This document shows positions 6,793-16,166 of a stretch of DNA of 64,000 nucleotides, piece by piece. The notes beneath the pieces are model-generated. The model worked only from the letters and a program-made list of their open reading frames with translations. It made no database searches and was not told the origin of the DNA. The position numbers and the translations under genes were made by a program. Where the stretch lies: positions 54,659 to 118,658 of the forward strand of contig JAJRPF010000012.1 in NCBI GenBank assembly GCA_024280885.1, in the 5' to 3' direction. This DNA is from Planctomycetota bacterium (GTDB lineage Bacteria > Planctomycetota > JAJSAM01 > JAJVHW01). Every line of letters starts with the position of its first letter. Positions within the stretch are counted from its first letter, which is position 1.

Positions 6793-8910
6793 CTACTTGA
6801 GACGCCGCGCCATGAGGACCTTCGCGCGCTGATCGTCGGTCAGGTCGGCGCAGCTCAGAGCTCCACCGGCTGCCGTGCGAACGGCGATGCTCTCGTCACC
6901 CATCGCGGCGACGAGTGCGTCGAGCGCGTCGCCCGAAGGCGCCACACCCATGATCGCCCGACCAAGGGCCGCACCGGCTGCGGCGCGGATCTCAGCGCTA
7001 TTCTCGCTACGCGAGAGAACGCCTGTGAGCGTGCCAGCTGCGTCGGCGTCAGCGATGTTCGCGAGCGCGCCGAGGGCCGCCAAGCGGACCTCGTCGGCCG
7101 AACCGTCGCGGAGCGCCGCCAGCAGACCGCCCTGCGCGTCGGAGAGGTTGAACGCCCCACCCTTCACACCGGCGACCGCATTACTGGCCGAGACCGACAG
7201 GCCGTTTGCAGCCGCTGCGTTCGCGTCGGTTGCACCGGCGAGGGCGTCCTTGACGCTCTTCACCAGGCCCACTGCGTCGTCGCTCGTCGGAGAGACGCCG
7301 GCGATGCCGTGGTTGGAGTACTTGGCGGCGTCGCCACCGATCACGACCGTCTTCGCGTTGGCTGTGCGGAAGTCGCCGCGCAGTTCGTCGAGGACCTGGT
7401 AGCTCGTGAGATCGGAGAGCGTGTCGCGCACCATGATGGCGTCGAAGCCGCCAGTGCGCTTGGCGATGAGCAAGCCCTCGGCGCCCGACTGTGCGGCTAC
7501 GGCGTAGAAGCCGGCGTCGTTCAGCGCGCGCTGGGTGTTCATGCCATTCTTCGTGTCGCTGTCGATCACGAGCACCTGCTGGATCGCTGCCTCGGAGGCG
7601 GCGTCGCCGGCGAGCTGCGCAACCAAGTTGCTCGTCGGGAACGAGTTGCTCGGGTCGATACGAAGCAACGCGATTGCTGCTGCGTAGCGGATGGTCTTGT
7701 CGGAGTCGGTCAGCGCCTCGGTGAGTGCGCTGCCACCCTGAAGGTCACCCGACCAGCCGAGATCGGCCAGCGTGCCGCAGAGCAACGCGGCAACATCGCC
7801 GTTGCGCATATGCATCGACATCGAGAGCGCGCCCATCACGTCGTCGTGACCGGCAGCGGCTGCGAGCGCGCGGGCGCCGGCGAGGGCGGACTTGGTGGAG
7901 GCCATCGCGTCGGAGGCCTGGGCCTCGGCGCTCAGGTTGTTCCACGCTGCGAGCTCGCCGTACGCGGTCAGGGCGATCATTGCACGCGCCTTGGACGATG
8001 CGGCGTTGAGCGCGAGCGCGTCGTAGCAGGCCTGCTCGGCGAGTTCGTAGTTGTAGATGAAGCCCGGCACGTCGGTGCCAGCCACGGCGCCATCGGCTGC
8101 CGCCCAGACGGTGAACGTACCGTCGTAGTTGCGGAGCGTCTGTGCGTCGCCGTGATAGTACTTCTTGGCGAGCATGAGGTAGGCCTCGGACGCGTCGCCC
8201 GAACCACCCAACGCTGCAGCGGCCGCTGCAGCCGAGTCGCCAGCGGAACCGCCGCTACCGGAAGCGGCGAGCAATGCCGGGATGGCGCGCTCGTCACCGA
8301 TGCGACCGAGAATCTCCGCGGCGTTGCGACGTTGCATGTCGCTGCCGGTTGTCAGAGACGCGGCCAACGGCGCCACGGCATCGGTGCCCAGACGCGAGAT
8401 CGCGATGATCGCGTTCGCACGGACGTCGATGTCATTGGAACCAAGGTGCTTGACGAGCGCGGGGACCGCGTACTCGCCATGCGACGCCACGAGCTGGTTC
8501 ACCGCACGAGTGCGCTTGCCCAGATCGTTGCCGTTGATGGCTTCGGTCACGAGAGCGGCGATCGCTGCCGCGTCCTGCGACATCGCCGTCTCGGCCTTGT
8601 GCGAAAGGTCGAGCAGCCGCGCAGCCGTCTGCTCGGAACTCCCACCGGCCTTCAACATTTCGAGGAACACCTGGAAGTCCGTGGACTTGACCAGGTTGTA
8701 GGCGTCCTCGTTGCTCGGGTTGGCTGCAAGAACCTCCCGGAACTTGGCGTTCGCCTCGGCGGCCTTGCCGCGCTGCATCAGCTCGACGCCGTCCTTGAGG
8801 AGCTGCCCCATGTCGTCGGCGCTCTGCCCGAACGCCGAGGAGACGAGGAAGCCTGCCGACGCTACGAACGCAGCCGTCGTCAGCGATCGCTTTATGAACC
8901 GCAACTTCAT
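6793..8910 (-). CDS. Exported HEAT-repeat protein with receiver-like middle region
   Basis: A 705-residue protein beginning with a signal peptide (basic MKLRFIKRSL, hydrophobic core, cut near SSAFGQS). The ATG at 8910 is chosen because a GGGAGGG ribosome site precedes it and longer starts add arginine-rich residues before the signal. After a TPR-like helix pair (about residues 30-65) come HEAT repeats (about 130-240 and again 580-690) with typical PALVKHLGSNDIDVRANAI helices. The middle part (about 450-560, VLVIDSDTKNGMNTQRAL to VVIGGD) resembles a response-regulator receiver fold, but lacks a convincing phospho-aspartate DLxLP block, so it is probably a non-phosphorylated scaffold. Ala/Gly-rich linkers join the parts. 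The likely role is a periplasmic scaffold; the partner is unknown. A strong terminator follows. Confidence 0.8.
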   Translation of the reverse strand: MKLRFIKRSLTTAAFVASAGFLVSSAFGQSADDMGQLLKDGVELMQRGKAAEANAKFREVLAANPSNEDAYNLVKSTDFQVFLEMLKAGGSSEQTAARLLDLSHKAETAMSQDAAAIAALVTEAINGNDLGKRTRAVNQLVASHGEYAVPALVKHLGSNDIDVRANAIIAISRLGTDAVAPLAASLTTGSDMQRRNAAEILGRIGDERAIPALLAASGSGGSAGDSAAAAAAALGGSGDASEAYLMLAKKYYHGDAQTLRNYDGTFTVWAAADGAVAGTDVPGFIYNYELAEQACYDALALNAASSKARAMIALTAYGELAAWNNLSAEAQASDAMASTKSALAGARALAAAAGHDDVMGALSMSMHMRNGDVAALLCGTLADLGWSGDLQGGSALTEALTDSDKTIRYAAAIALLRIDPSNSFPTSNLVAQLAGDAASEAAIQQVLVIDSDTKNGMNTQRALNDAGFYAVAAQSGAEGLLIAKRTGGFDAIMVRDTLSDLTSYQVLDELRGDFRTANAKTVVIGGDAAKYSNHGIAGVSPTSDDAVGLVKSVKDALAGATDANAAAANGLSVSASNAVAGVKGGAFNLSDAQGGLLAALRDGSADEVRLAALGALANIADADAAGTLTGVLSRSENSAEIRAAAGAALGRAIMGVAPSGDALDALVAAMGDESIAVRTAAGGALSCADLTDDQRAKVLMARRLK

Positions 8911-9291
8911 CCCAATGCCCTCCCTGAGGCCATTCAATCTTCGAATGGCCGGCCCGAACTTTCGCCGCATGCCCAACTTACGGCGACGCCGCGAGCCCAA
9001 ATGCGGTGCGGATTCTAGGTGGCCGCAAAACGCTGGCAATCAAAAAACACACAGCACGGAAGGCCCGTGCCACGCGTGTTCTAGCGGGCTGCGGCCCTTT
9101 GCTGCAAGGGGCCTTTCCGCGCATCCCAAAACTGGTGCCTCGAGGCTCCCCCTCGAAGCGAGCCCAGCGAGCCTGGATACAGGCCTCAATCGCGATGAGA
9201 GAAGCGCCGAATTTCGGGTCGAGCGGCGCTGATCCACGCGCGGTCGACCGTGGACTCGCGTGGGATGCCAGGCGGCGGCGCGCGCGTTGGC
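8911..9291. other. Intergenic region upstream of the HEAT-repeat gene
   Basis: A 381-base stretch with no supported gene. It carries the ribosome site and presumably the promoter of the minus-strand gene at 8910, plus short GC-rich self-complementary runs near 9090-9115 and 9140-9160 that might form hairpins, one of which could terminate transcripts from either side. No clear T tract is seen. Confidence 0.4.
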
Positions 9292-10857
9292 TCAGAGGGG
9301 CTCGCTGTCGGGCACGGGGTCGAGCCCGCGCATCGGACCGCCGCCCAGAAGCACGTCAAGAGCAGCGCGTACAGTCACAGATGCGTCGCCCCAGGCTGAA
9401 ACGAGCGTCGGGGGGCGCGGATCGACACCCGCGAGCACACCGGGTGACGAGAGCAGCAGACAGACGGTCTTCGAGCCTGCCCGCTCCACGAGGCGCCCGA
9501 CCAGGGCCGCCAGCGACGGCTTCAATCCCGCGCGACCCTTCCATGCTCGCTGGGCGGAGGCAATCGCCAGAACCAAGAGTTGCGCCTCGTCCACGAGAGC
9601 GAGAAGCGGGTGGTCGTCGTCGCCCTCCCAATCGGTCAGGCGCGTCAGTCCGGCAGGAAAGGCGTGGCCGGAGTCGCGGAAGGCCGCCTCGCGCCCCGGT
9701 ACGTCGTCGTCGTCGATGAGAATCGCCATGACCCCATCGCCCGGTCTCACCTGAAGCGGGAGGAGCCCGGTCGCGTCGCGCAGGACCGTCACTCCGTCGC
9801 GGGCCAGTCCATATGCGTCGTAGAGATGGTCCGCCGCGAGCGGCTGCGCTTCGGGGAAGTCGACCTGAAGGTCCGCGAGCGTCAGAGCCAGGCGCCCCTC
9901 GACACCACTCAGGTCGATGCGGCGCTCCTCGTGAGCTGCGGCGAGCGCGTCGGCTGTCGCATGCGGATCGGCGGGGTAGAGCAAGAGGTCACACCCGGCC
10001 CAGACGCAACGCACGGCGGCATCGGCCTCGGTGAGCGGGTCGGGGCCCTCGCCAGCCGCCAGCAGTCCCGCCATCACGAGGGCGTCGGAGAGAACAAGCC
10101 CGCCGAATCCGAGATCATGGCGCAAGAGCGCGCGCAGGATCGGCGCGGAGAGGCTGGCGGGCAGGCGCGGCTCGGGGTCGAGCGCAGGATACGCAACGTG
10201 CGCCGTCATGATCGCGCCGACTCCCGCCCGGATGGCAGCGCGGAACGGCACCAACTCGCGGCAGTCGAGCGTGGCGCGATCCGCGTCCACGATGGGGAGG
10301 TCCTCATGCGAATCAACGTGCGTGTGGCCGTGTCCCGGGAAGTGTTTCGCGCACGCCAGCACACCTTGATCCTGCGCGCCCGCGATCCACGCGGCGACCA
10401 GCGCGGCCACTGTCTCTGGGTTGGCGCCGAACGAACGGTTGCCGATGATCGGATTGGTGGCGTGGGAAAGCACGTCGGCCACCGGAGCGAGCAGCATGTT
10501 GATGCCGATCGCGCGCGCCTCGAGCGCCGTCGCCCGACCGTGTTCGTACGCGCGCTCTTCGGAGAGCGTCGCTCCGACAGCCATCAGGGGCGGCAGGTCG
10601 AGGCAGCCTTCGACCTGCTGGCCAAGCCCACGCTCCGCGTCGGTCATGAAGAGCAATTGACGCCCCGCAGCCTCGCGCAGCCCCTCGATCAGCGGCGGCA
10701 AGAACTCGCGATCGCCACCGAAGATGAGAAAGCCCGCGACGCCGTCCGCAGCCAGTTGCCTGAAGTGCTCGACGCGCGAGTAGTCCTTCGGGAGCCGGAT
10801 CGCGGGCACCAAGACCCCCATCCCGGGGCGTCTGGTCGGTGCGGATGGCGAAGACAT
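9292..10857 (-). CDS. Beta-N-acetylhexosaminidase-like GH3 enzyme (NagZ-like)
   Basis: A 521-residue glycoside hydrolase family 3 protein. The hallmark block KHFPGHGHTHVDSHEDLP matches the NagZ motif that carries the catalytic histidine; the usual Asp after GHG is His here. A later LSDALVM block matches the NagZ nucleophile motif (SDDLxM), giving the aspartate nucleophile. The C-terminal ~190 residues form an extra domain beyond the minimal ~340-residue NagZ. The ATG at 10857 (MSSPSAPTRRPGMG) is chosen because the long upstream extension overlaps a dispersed repeat and reads as noise. Known NagZ enzymes split GlcNAc from anhydro-MurNAc peptides; anmK and murQ in this window make a wall-recycling role plausible, but the missing signal peptide and the altered motif leave the substrate open. 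Confidence 0.88.
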   Translation of the reverse strand: MSSPSAPTRRPGMGVLVPAIRLPKDYSRVEHFRQLAADGVAGFLIFGGDREFLPPLIEGLREAAGRQLLFMTDAERGLGQQVEGCLDLPPLMAVGATLSEERAYEHGRATALEARAIGINMLLAPVADVLSHATNPIIGNRSFGANPETVAALVAAWIAGAQDQGVLACAKHFPGHGHTHVDSHEDLPIVDADRATLDCRELVPFRAAIRAGVGAIMTAHVAYPALDPEPRLPASLSAPILRALLRHDLGFGGLVLSDALVMAGLLAAGEGPDPLTEADAAVRCVWAGCDLLLYPADPHATADALAAAHEERRIDLSGVEGRLALTLADLQVDFPEAQPLAADHLYDAYGLARDGVTVLRDATGLLPLQVRPGDGVMAILIDDDDVPGREAAFRDSGHAFPAGLTRLTDWEGDDDHPLLALVDEAQLLVLAIASAQRAWKGRAGLKPSLAALVGRLVERAGSKTVCLLLSSPGVLAGVDPRPPTLVSAWGDASVTVRAALDVLLGGGPMRGLDPVPDSEPL

Positions 10858-10977
10858 GGCGACAGTGTAGTCAACTGGCGGCGTCTCCCAAGCGCCGGCA
10901 CGGGAACGAGCTTCGATTCCCACGGTCACAACTCCCGCGTCACAACCGGGCAGCCGTTCAAGAAGAGGAAGAGCGGG

Positions 10978-11110
10978 GATTGAATCCGCGCCACGTCGCA
11001 GAACTCCCCCACGCCCCCCCCCATCCCATCCACGCCGCACGCACTCGTCACCATCCGTGATCGGCCGCCGATCGAGACGGCGAAACAGTGACGCGCCCGC
11101 GGGCATCGAC
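10978..11110. repeat. Dispersed palindromic repeat, copy 1
   Basis: This copy shares GATTGAATCCGCGCC at its left end with copy 3, and ACAGTGACGCGCCCGCGGGC plus ATCGAC at its right end with copy 2. Between them is an inner hairpin (GATCGG/CCGATC, loop CCG, near 11059-11073) enclosed by a GTCAC/GTGAC outer stem. A run of nine C lies in the left part. It sits upstream of the GH3 gene. Confidence 0.75.
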
Positions 11111-11667
11111 CGCGTGGCCCCTTCGCCGGCGTCCCAGACAACGTGTCGCGGCACGAGCGACAGTGCGCCTCCACCGCGCCCGTGCGCCTGTATGAAGACC
11201 ACTGACCAGCCGTCATGAAGCCGGTAGCTCGCGCATGTCCACACTCGTCGGCTGGTCGGTCACGTCGAGAAGCCGCAGGAGGGCGTCGACGACCGTGGCA
11301 TGGACCAGCACGCTGATCACCACGCGCGGCCCCTTGCAGCGAGGTCTCGTCGGCATGCGCAACCTGCTTGCCGCAGGCGGAGAAGCCCGTGAGAGGGTGT
11401 TCCCACAAGAGGCGCGCGTGCCGGATTGTCCGTGGAGTCTGTGGGCAAGGCGGGGCCGCGAACACAAATCCTGACGGAGTCATCGAACGGGCCCAACGCA
11501 GCCCACGGGCTCGATGGGCAAGCTGCATGTAGGCGTGCCGCTTGCGCCTTGAGCCTCGGCAGCGCGGCAATTCGGGCGGCGATCGCTGGTCGCGCGAGCC
11601 GCGTTGCGTTTCTTGTGGGAAGACCCTCTGAGGGACCGGGAGAGCAGTTGCGCGTGGAAGGACTCGC
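11111..11667. other. Region with remnants of a minus-strand gene
   Basis: No intact gene is seen in these 557 bases. On the minus strand two codon-biased pieces are joined by a frame change near 11325-11340: first TIRHARLLWEHPLTGFSACG, then PRVVISVLVHATVVDALL running to QPTSVDMRELPAS and a stop at 11213. They look like a decayed gene, family not recognised. Confidence 0.35.
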
Positions 11668-12203
11668 TCAGCCGGCCTGCCTTCCGCAGGGCCGCGAGTG
11701 CGCGACGTCCAGGTCGATCACGACCTCATCGTCCGTTCGCAGATCGAATTCGAACCCGAGAAACGACGCTCCACGGACGGCATGTAATGCCAGCGTGCTC
11801 TGGAAGTGCGCGGCGACCTCCGCAGAGAAACGTCCGTCGTCGTCTCGCGCATCGCGGCGGGACTGGCTACCACGAGAACCGGCGAGCCCGCGCCGGCGCC
11901 GACCGGGGTCTACCGCTCCTGGATGCACGCGGCCACTCGTCTCCCGTCGTACTGGAGGCGGCCACTGATCGTCGCGCCGTCTGCGGATGGCACGTCGGCA
12001 GCAGCAAGGTCGTCCCGCACCTCGTCGGGGACGGCGCGGGCGACCGATCCCTCGCCGGGTGGAGAGACGCCAACGTCGATGCGCTCCGCACTCCGTCGCT
12101 CGCCCAGATCCGAGAGCACGAGCCATGCGGCGCCGCCGATCAGACCGGCGAGCGCAACGCTCGCGGCAGCGACTCTTCCGCGACTCCCAAGGCCGTCCTC
12201 CAA
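11668..12203 (-). pseudogene. Broken gene for a membrane-anchored carboxypeptidase-regulatory-like protein
   Basis: The frame from 12203 encodes a short cytoplasmic lead, one membrane helix (VAAASVALAGLIGGAAWLVL) and the first strands of a beta-sandwich (ATISGRLQYDGRRVAA), then hits a TAG at 11910. The matching continuation lies in another frame: ARDDDGRFSAEVAAHF to RTDDEVVIDLDVAH, ending at 11668. Joined, the pieces resemble a carboxypeptidase regulatory-like domain (strand ISGRL..., then DGRF). At least one indel plus a stop separate them. The start may be the TTG near 12203; the upstream stretch also looks decayed. Confidence 0.5.
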
Positions 12204-12557
12204 CGCATCGCCAGCATGCGACGGTGCGCCGCTCGCAGTCGAGCGCCGACACGAAGTCGGTCAGATCCGCTGTTTCGATAGGAGGTGCTGACGCGCCACG
12301 CCGTTGCTCTTCGCTCTGATCGCCGCAAGTTGCCTGTCGCCGCGAGAGGAGGCCCGCCACCGACGCTTCCACCGCCGTCGCGCGCGCTCGAGATCAGGAT
12401 ACTGGCACGGCGCCACGCGAACTCCCACCAGGCTTCCAGAGGGTCTCATTGCCCGCACCGAAGCCGCTGGCGGCGACATCGCCGCTTGAGCCCCGGGTGC
12501 AGGACTGGATCAACACGAACGCGCATGCGGACGCGGCGGCGAGCGAACGCGCCAGCT
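12204..12557. other. Decayed or non-coding stretch
   Basis: No gene could be supported. Minus-strand fragments such as IETADLTDFVSALDCERR (about 12190-12290) have coding-like composition but are not continuous with a start or the next gene. It may be the remnant of a gene upstream of the broken membrane protein. Confidence 0.3.
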
Positions 12558-14378
12558 CTATTGGGGCCCGTAGAATTGCGTCTCAAGGGTGAACCGCGCT
12601 CTGCTGCTGGCCTGGAACTGAACGACGACCGAAGTCGTCCCGCCGGGCGGGAGATTCGTCACGCCCACGGTCAGGAGTGGCGTGCCGCTGGTGGTCGAGC
12701 CCGTCGCGTTGTCAACCGTGGCGACGGCCGGTACGATCTCGGTGATCCCCAGGTACAGTTCACCGACAATAGAGCTCGCCCCGTCGTTCTGAACGGTCGC
12801 GGTGACGCTGATCTGCCCGGTACGCCGGTTGTACCGCATGCGGCTCCAAGTCACCGACACGTCAGAGACCGGAACGAGCGGGCCGAACGTCGAACCGACG
12901 GTACCAGTCACCTCCACCGTACGGGTCAACTGCGCCGCGGTGTTGCCGCTGCTGTCCATCGCGTCGTACTCGACGATGTATGTGCCGACCGTGTTCGTAT
13001 CGACGACGTCGCCGCCCACGCCGACGGCCACGGCCGCGTCGCATGCGTCACTGGCCGTTGCGCCGGATTCCGTGTACGAGTCTCCAAGCGCGAGCGTGAC
13101 GGATGCCGCGCCGTTGAGCGTGAGCGTGGGCGCCGTCGTGTCGACCACCGTCACGGCGCGCGTGACCTCGACGGCCGCGTTTCCGTGGACATCGGTCGCG
13201 TTGTACATGACCTGATACGAGCCGAGCGTCGTCGAATCGACCACGTCACCACTGACGTCCGCCGTCGTCAGCGTAGCGTCGCAGTCTGCCACGACCGACG
13301 CACCCTGTTCCGTGTACGTGTCCACACCGCACTCAAGTGTGACCGAGGCGGCCCCGTTCAGATTGATCACGGGCACGATCAGGCACGGTGGCGCGCAGGC
13401 GCTCAGCGCGAAGTTCTGGAGTGCTGCTGTGTAGACCGGATCCGACAACCAGGCGGAGTCCTCCCCGTCGAGCACGAACGGAGGAGTCGGAGGGTTGTTG
13501 AACGGCAGATCCTCGATGAAGGGGATGCCAGCCGCCACGTAGGCGATGTGCCCCAGCGAGTAGTCGATCGGACTCGGCAGGCCGAGTGGCGTTCGAACCG
13601 TCCACAGGAACGAACCCGGTGACCCGGTCTGCGCCACGACTCCCAGCGGATCGCCGGCCAACCCCGAGAGCGCGTCCTGATCCGGGTTGGTACCCACACC
13701 CGCAACTCCCGCTGCCACGGTCGCACCCGGAACGGCGTCGGTGATGTCCGTAACGCCCGTCGAGAGCACGGTGGGCAAGAGGGATACCGCCATCGGAGCG
13801 GCCGGTTCGAACTCTGCACTTGTCGCGGTGCTGACGGTGCCAGTGAGGAAGTCTATGAGCAACTGGTCCGTCGGGTCGGTATGCGCATCGTGGCCGGTCA
13901 CGAATACGTAGCCGCCCGCAGCGACGTAGTTCAAGAGACTCGTGAACACGGCGGCGTCGGTGTGCAGGCCGCCATCGGTGCCGAGACCCCCGCCGAACAG
14001 GTCGGGTTCGTGCGGTCCGGCCGCACTCCAGTAGATCGCGCAGTAATCGGAGAGGGTTACTCCGGTCGTCAGACCCGCCAGCGTGGGATTCGTGCCCTGG
14101 GCGGGCATCGGGAACGGTCCACCTCCCGTCTTGACGTAGTCGAAGCGGAAGATCGTCACATCGTGGTCGTCCGCCGTGGCGGCCGGCCGGTACGTGCCGC
14201 CCGCGGCCGCGATCGTCGCGTCCGGATGCGCGGTCTCTCCTGCACCGCCCGAGAGGACAGCGGGGATATTCTGGGAGTCCGTCGTCGAGTCGGAGACGAA
14301 GAGGATGTCACCAGCGAGTGCCGGGACGCTCAGCGCGAGGAGGAAGAGTGACGTGACCGTGTTACGTAGCGAGATCAT
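12558..14378 (-). CDS. Secreted protein with two DUF5011-type Ig-like domains
   Basis: A 606-residue protein with a clear signal peptide (MISLRNTVTSLFLLALSVPALAG). The N-terminal ~330 residues begin DILFVSDSTTDSQNIPAVL, pass a FVTGHDAHTDPTDQLL segment and read like a Rossmann-type domain of unknown role. Two tandem DUF5011 (Cry22Aa-type Ig-like) modules follow at about 345-425 and 426-510, each with a TYTEQGA/SYTESGA strand, a GDVVD turn and a closing NTAAQLTRTV-like strand. A further beta-rich domain ends in RFTLETQFYGPQ. It is probably a surface adhesin or matrix protein. Its ATG overlaps the stop of the upstream Tat-type gene by four bases (ATGA), so the two form an operon. Confidence 0.8.
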   Translation of the reverse strand: MISLRNTVTSLFLLALSVPALAGDILFVSDSTTDSQNIPAVLSGGAGETAHPDATIAAAGGTYRPAATADDHDVTIFRFDYVKTGGGPFPMPAQGTNPTLAGLTTGVTLSDYCAIYWSAAGPHEPDLFGGGLGTDGGLHTDAAVFTSLLNYVAAGGYVFVTGHDAHTDPTDQLLIDFLTGTVSTATSAEFEPAAPMAVSLLPTVLSTGVTDITDAVPGATVAAGVAGVGTNPDQDALSGLAGDPLGVVAQTGSPGSFLWTVRTPLGLPSPIDYSLGHIAYVAAGIPFIEDLPFNNPPTPPFVLDGEDSAWLSDPVYTAALQNFALSACAPPCLIVPVINLNGAASVTLECGVDTYTEQGASVVADCDATLTTADVSGDVVDSTTLGSYQVMYNATDVHGNAAVEVTRAVTVVDTTAPTLTLNGAASVTLALGDSYTESGATASDACDAAVAVGVGGDVVDTNTVGTYIVEYDAMDSSGNTAAQLTRTVEVTGTVGSTFGPLVPVSDVSVTWSRMRYNRRTGQISVTATVQNDGASSIVGELYLGITEIVPAVATVDNATGSTTSGTPLLTVGVTNLPPGGTTSVVVQFQASSRARFTLETQFYGPQ

Positions 14379-15208
14379 CGCTCACCCCCGTCCGACTCCA
14401 CGACATCCCGGGGCATGTGGTCCACACGGATCACGAGATACGGGAAATCCACTTCGCGGTCCCCTGAACCGCTGTCCATCAGGGTCGGGGCACCGTTCGG
14501 CAGAGCCGATCGGAACGCGCACCGCCTCCACGACGGGAGACGCCCGGTAGAGGCGCGCTTGCCGGCGATGAAGTAGACGCCGCGACGCATCGGGGCGTCG
14601 ATCGCCTCGCTGAGAGTGACCCTCTTCGACGCGGCCGACGCACCGTGCAGCACACGTCCGAGCCGCTTCGTGAGCGCCGTGGGTTCACGATCGAATTCCA
14701 TCGTCAACGGGAGCACGCCGGAGCGGTCGAGCGGCACGTCCATCGCGCATCCGCCGCCGACACTCGGAACCGGATCGGACGAGCAACTCCAGGCACTGAC
14801 GCTCACGTCCTTGCCGACCGAACGAGCGAACCGGAACACGAGCGTCGATGACCGGAAGTCCGCGAGTGTCGCGTTCCCGACGAAACCGCTCACGGTAATA
14901 TACGCCGCGTTCCCGGGGAAACGAGTGGACGTCAGGGTGTGTGCATCGACCACACGTTCCGGAGGTGACTCACGCGACGGGCCGGGCTGCCCGCGCTCGT
15001 CGAACGCTGGTTCGAACGGCTCGATCGCGGCTGCCAGATCGCTCTCGGCGGCGCTCGCCGACCAATACCCGACGGTGACGGCTTGACCGCCACAGGCCTC
15101 CAGCCAGCCGAGGGGCACGCCTGCGCCCAACAGCGACGGAGCGACAGCGAGGGCGGCTCCGTTCGCAAGCAATCCGCGCCTAGTGATCGTGAATCGCTCA
15201 CGCTGCAT
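14375..15208 (-). CDS. Exported protein with Tat-like signal, unknown function
   Basis: A 277-residue protein starting MQRERFTITRRGLLANGAA, a twin-arginine-type leader followed by a hydrophobic core ending near LLGAG, so it is probably exported folded. The mature part has no recognised domain; it contains a few cysteines (EACGG, SWSCSSDP, GGGCAMD) that could form disulfides. Two ATGs sit side by side; the inner one at 15208 is preferred because GGAGGG lies about seven bases upstream. It is the first gene of a two-gene operon with the DUF5011 protein (ATGA overlap). Confidence 0.7.
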   Translation of the reverse strand: MQRERFTITRRGLLANGAALAVAPSLLGAGVPLGWLEACGGQAVTVGYWSASAAESDLAAAIEPFEPAFDERGQPGPSRESPPERVVDAHTLTSTRFPGNAAYITVSGFVGNATLADFRSSTLVFRFARSVGKDVSVSAWSCSSDPVPSVGGGCAMDVPLDRSGVLPLTMEFDREPTALTKRLGRVLHGASAASKRVTLSEAIDAPMRRGVYFIAGKRASTGRLPSWRRCAFRSALPNGAPTLMDSGSGDREVDFPYLVIRVDHMPRDVVESDGGER

Positions 15209-15631
15209 CATCCCACCCTCCATCGAACTGTGGATGAAGCTCGTCCTGCGCGGCGATCGCCGGAGTGTCGCGCTGGGCACGCGTGCAGGACTCCTCTTCC
15301 GTCCTTCCCATCGCTCCTGAGGGTAGCAGATACGCGAGGGCAGATCACCTGTCGATTGCCGTCGTGCCACGCGGCACGTGGGTTTCACGGCGCATCGCAA
15401 CGGTCATGCACGCCGTGGTTCGCGTCGTCGAAGGGAGACACACCTAGCACGGATTGCAGTCAAGTGCTGGGTAGCGGCGCGCATCGTTGAACGCAGACGT
15501 GCCGACGTCAACCGCGCGCGTGCCTTCGAATCGGACACTGGCGGGAACGCGTGGGGGTCTGCTACCGTGTCATGACGGGGATGCGGAGCGCCGCGGGGTG
15601 TACGGCGCCGACCTTGAGGGAGAGGGTGCCC
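15209..15631. other. Divergent intergenic region
   Basis: A 423-base gap between two divergent transcription units (the Tat-leader gene and the Tail-Collar genes), so it should contain both promoters. No gene, terminator or strong repeat was recognised. Confidence 0.4.
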
Positions 15632-16153
15632 ATGGCAGAGCCATTCATCGGTGAGATCAGCATGTTCGGCGGCAACTTCGCTCCGCGCAACTGGGCGTTC
15701 TGTGACGGCCAACTGTTGGCGATCGCGAGCAACACAGCTCTCTTCTCCATCCTCGGAACCACCTATGGCGGCGACGGTCGGACCTCGTTCGGGCTACCCG
15801 ATCTCAAGGGGCGTGTGGCAATGCACGCGGGCAACGGACCAAGGCTGACTCAACGGAGGTTGGGCGCGCGCGGCGGCACGACGGAGGAGACCATTTCTCT
15901 CACACAGTTGGGCGCTCACTCGCACCAGGCCGTCCTGCACGCCAACACGGGCGCGCCCGACACCAGTGACCCAGCGGGGAACGTGCTCGGCAGCGTGAAC
16001 GGCTACACGACCAACCCCGCGAATGTTGCGATGAGCGCCGGCACGATCGAGCTGACGGAGACCGGTGGCAACCAAACGCACACGAACGTGATGCCGCTGC
16101 AGTCCGTGAACTACATCATCGCGATCGCTGGCACGTTCCCGAGTAGGAACTAG
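15632..16153 (+). CDS. Tail Collar domain protein 1 (MdpB-like)
   Basis: A 173-residue protein of the phage Tail Collar / microcystin-dependent protein family. It opens with the family signature (EPFIGEISMFGGNFAPRNWA, CDGQLL, then NTALFSILGTTYGGDGRTSFGLPDL-G). The middle has GAHSHQAVLHANTGAPDTSD, and it ends SVNYIIAIAGTFPSRN. It is the first of three tandem paralogues read in the same direction with 13 and 32 bases between them. No other phage tail genes are nearby, so this is a bacterial cassette rather than a prophage. The ATG at 15632 is preceded by GAGGGAGAGGGT. No signal peptide is present. The function of the family in bacteria is not established to my knowledge. Confidence 0.9.
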   Translation: MAEPFIGEISMFGGNFAPRNWAFCDGQLLAIASNTALFSILGTTYGGDGRTSFGLPDLKGRVAMHAGNGPRLTQRRLGARGGTTEETISLTQLGAHSHQAVLHANTGAPDTSDPAGNVLGSVNGYTTNPANVAMSAGTIELTETGGNQTHTNVMPLQSVNYIIAIAGTFPSRN

Positions 16154-16166
16154 AGAGGGCACGGCC

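Noticed and set aside
6766..9018. 750-codon plus-strand frame opposite the HEAT-repeat gene
   Set aside because: It is an antisense shadow created by GC-rich codons; the minus-strand frame has a signal peptide, ribosome site and terminator.
9580..10983. 467-codon plus-strand frame opposite the GH3 gene
   Set aside because: The minus strand carries the unmistakable KHFPGHG motif; the plus frame has no recognisable domain.
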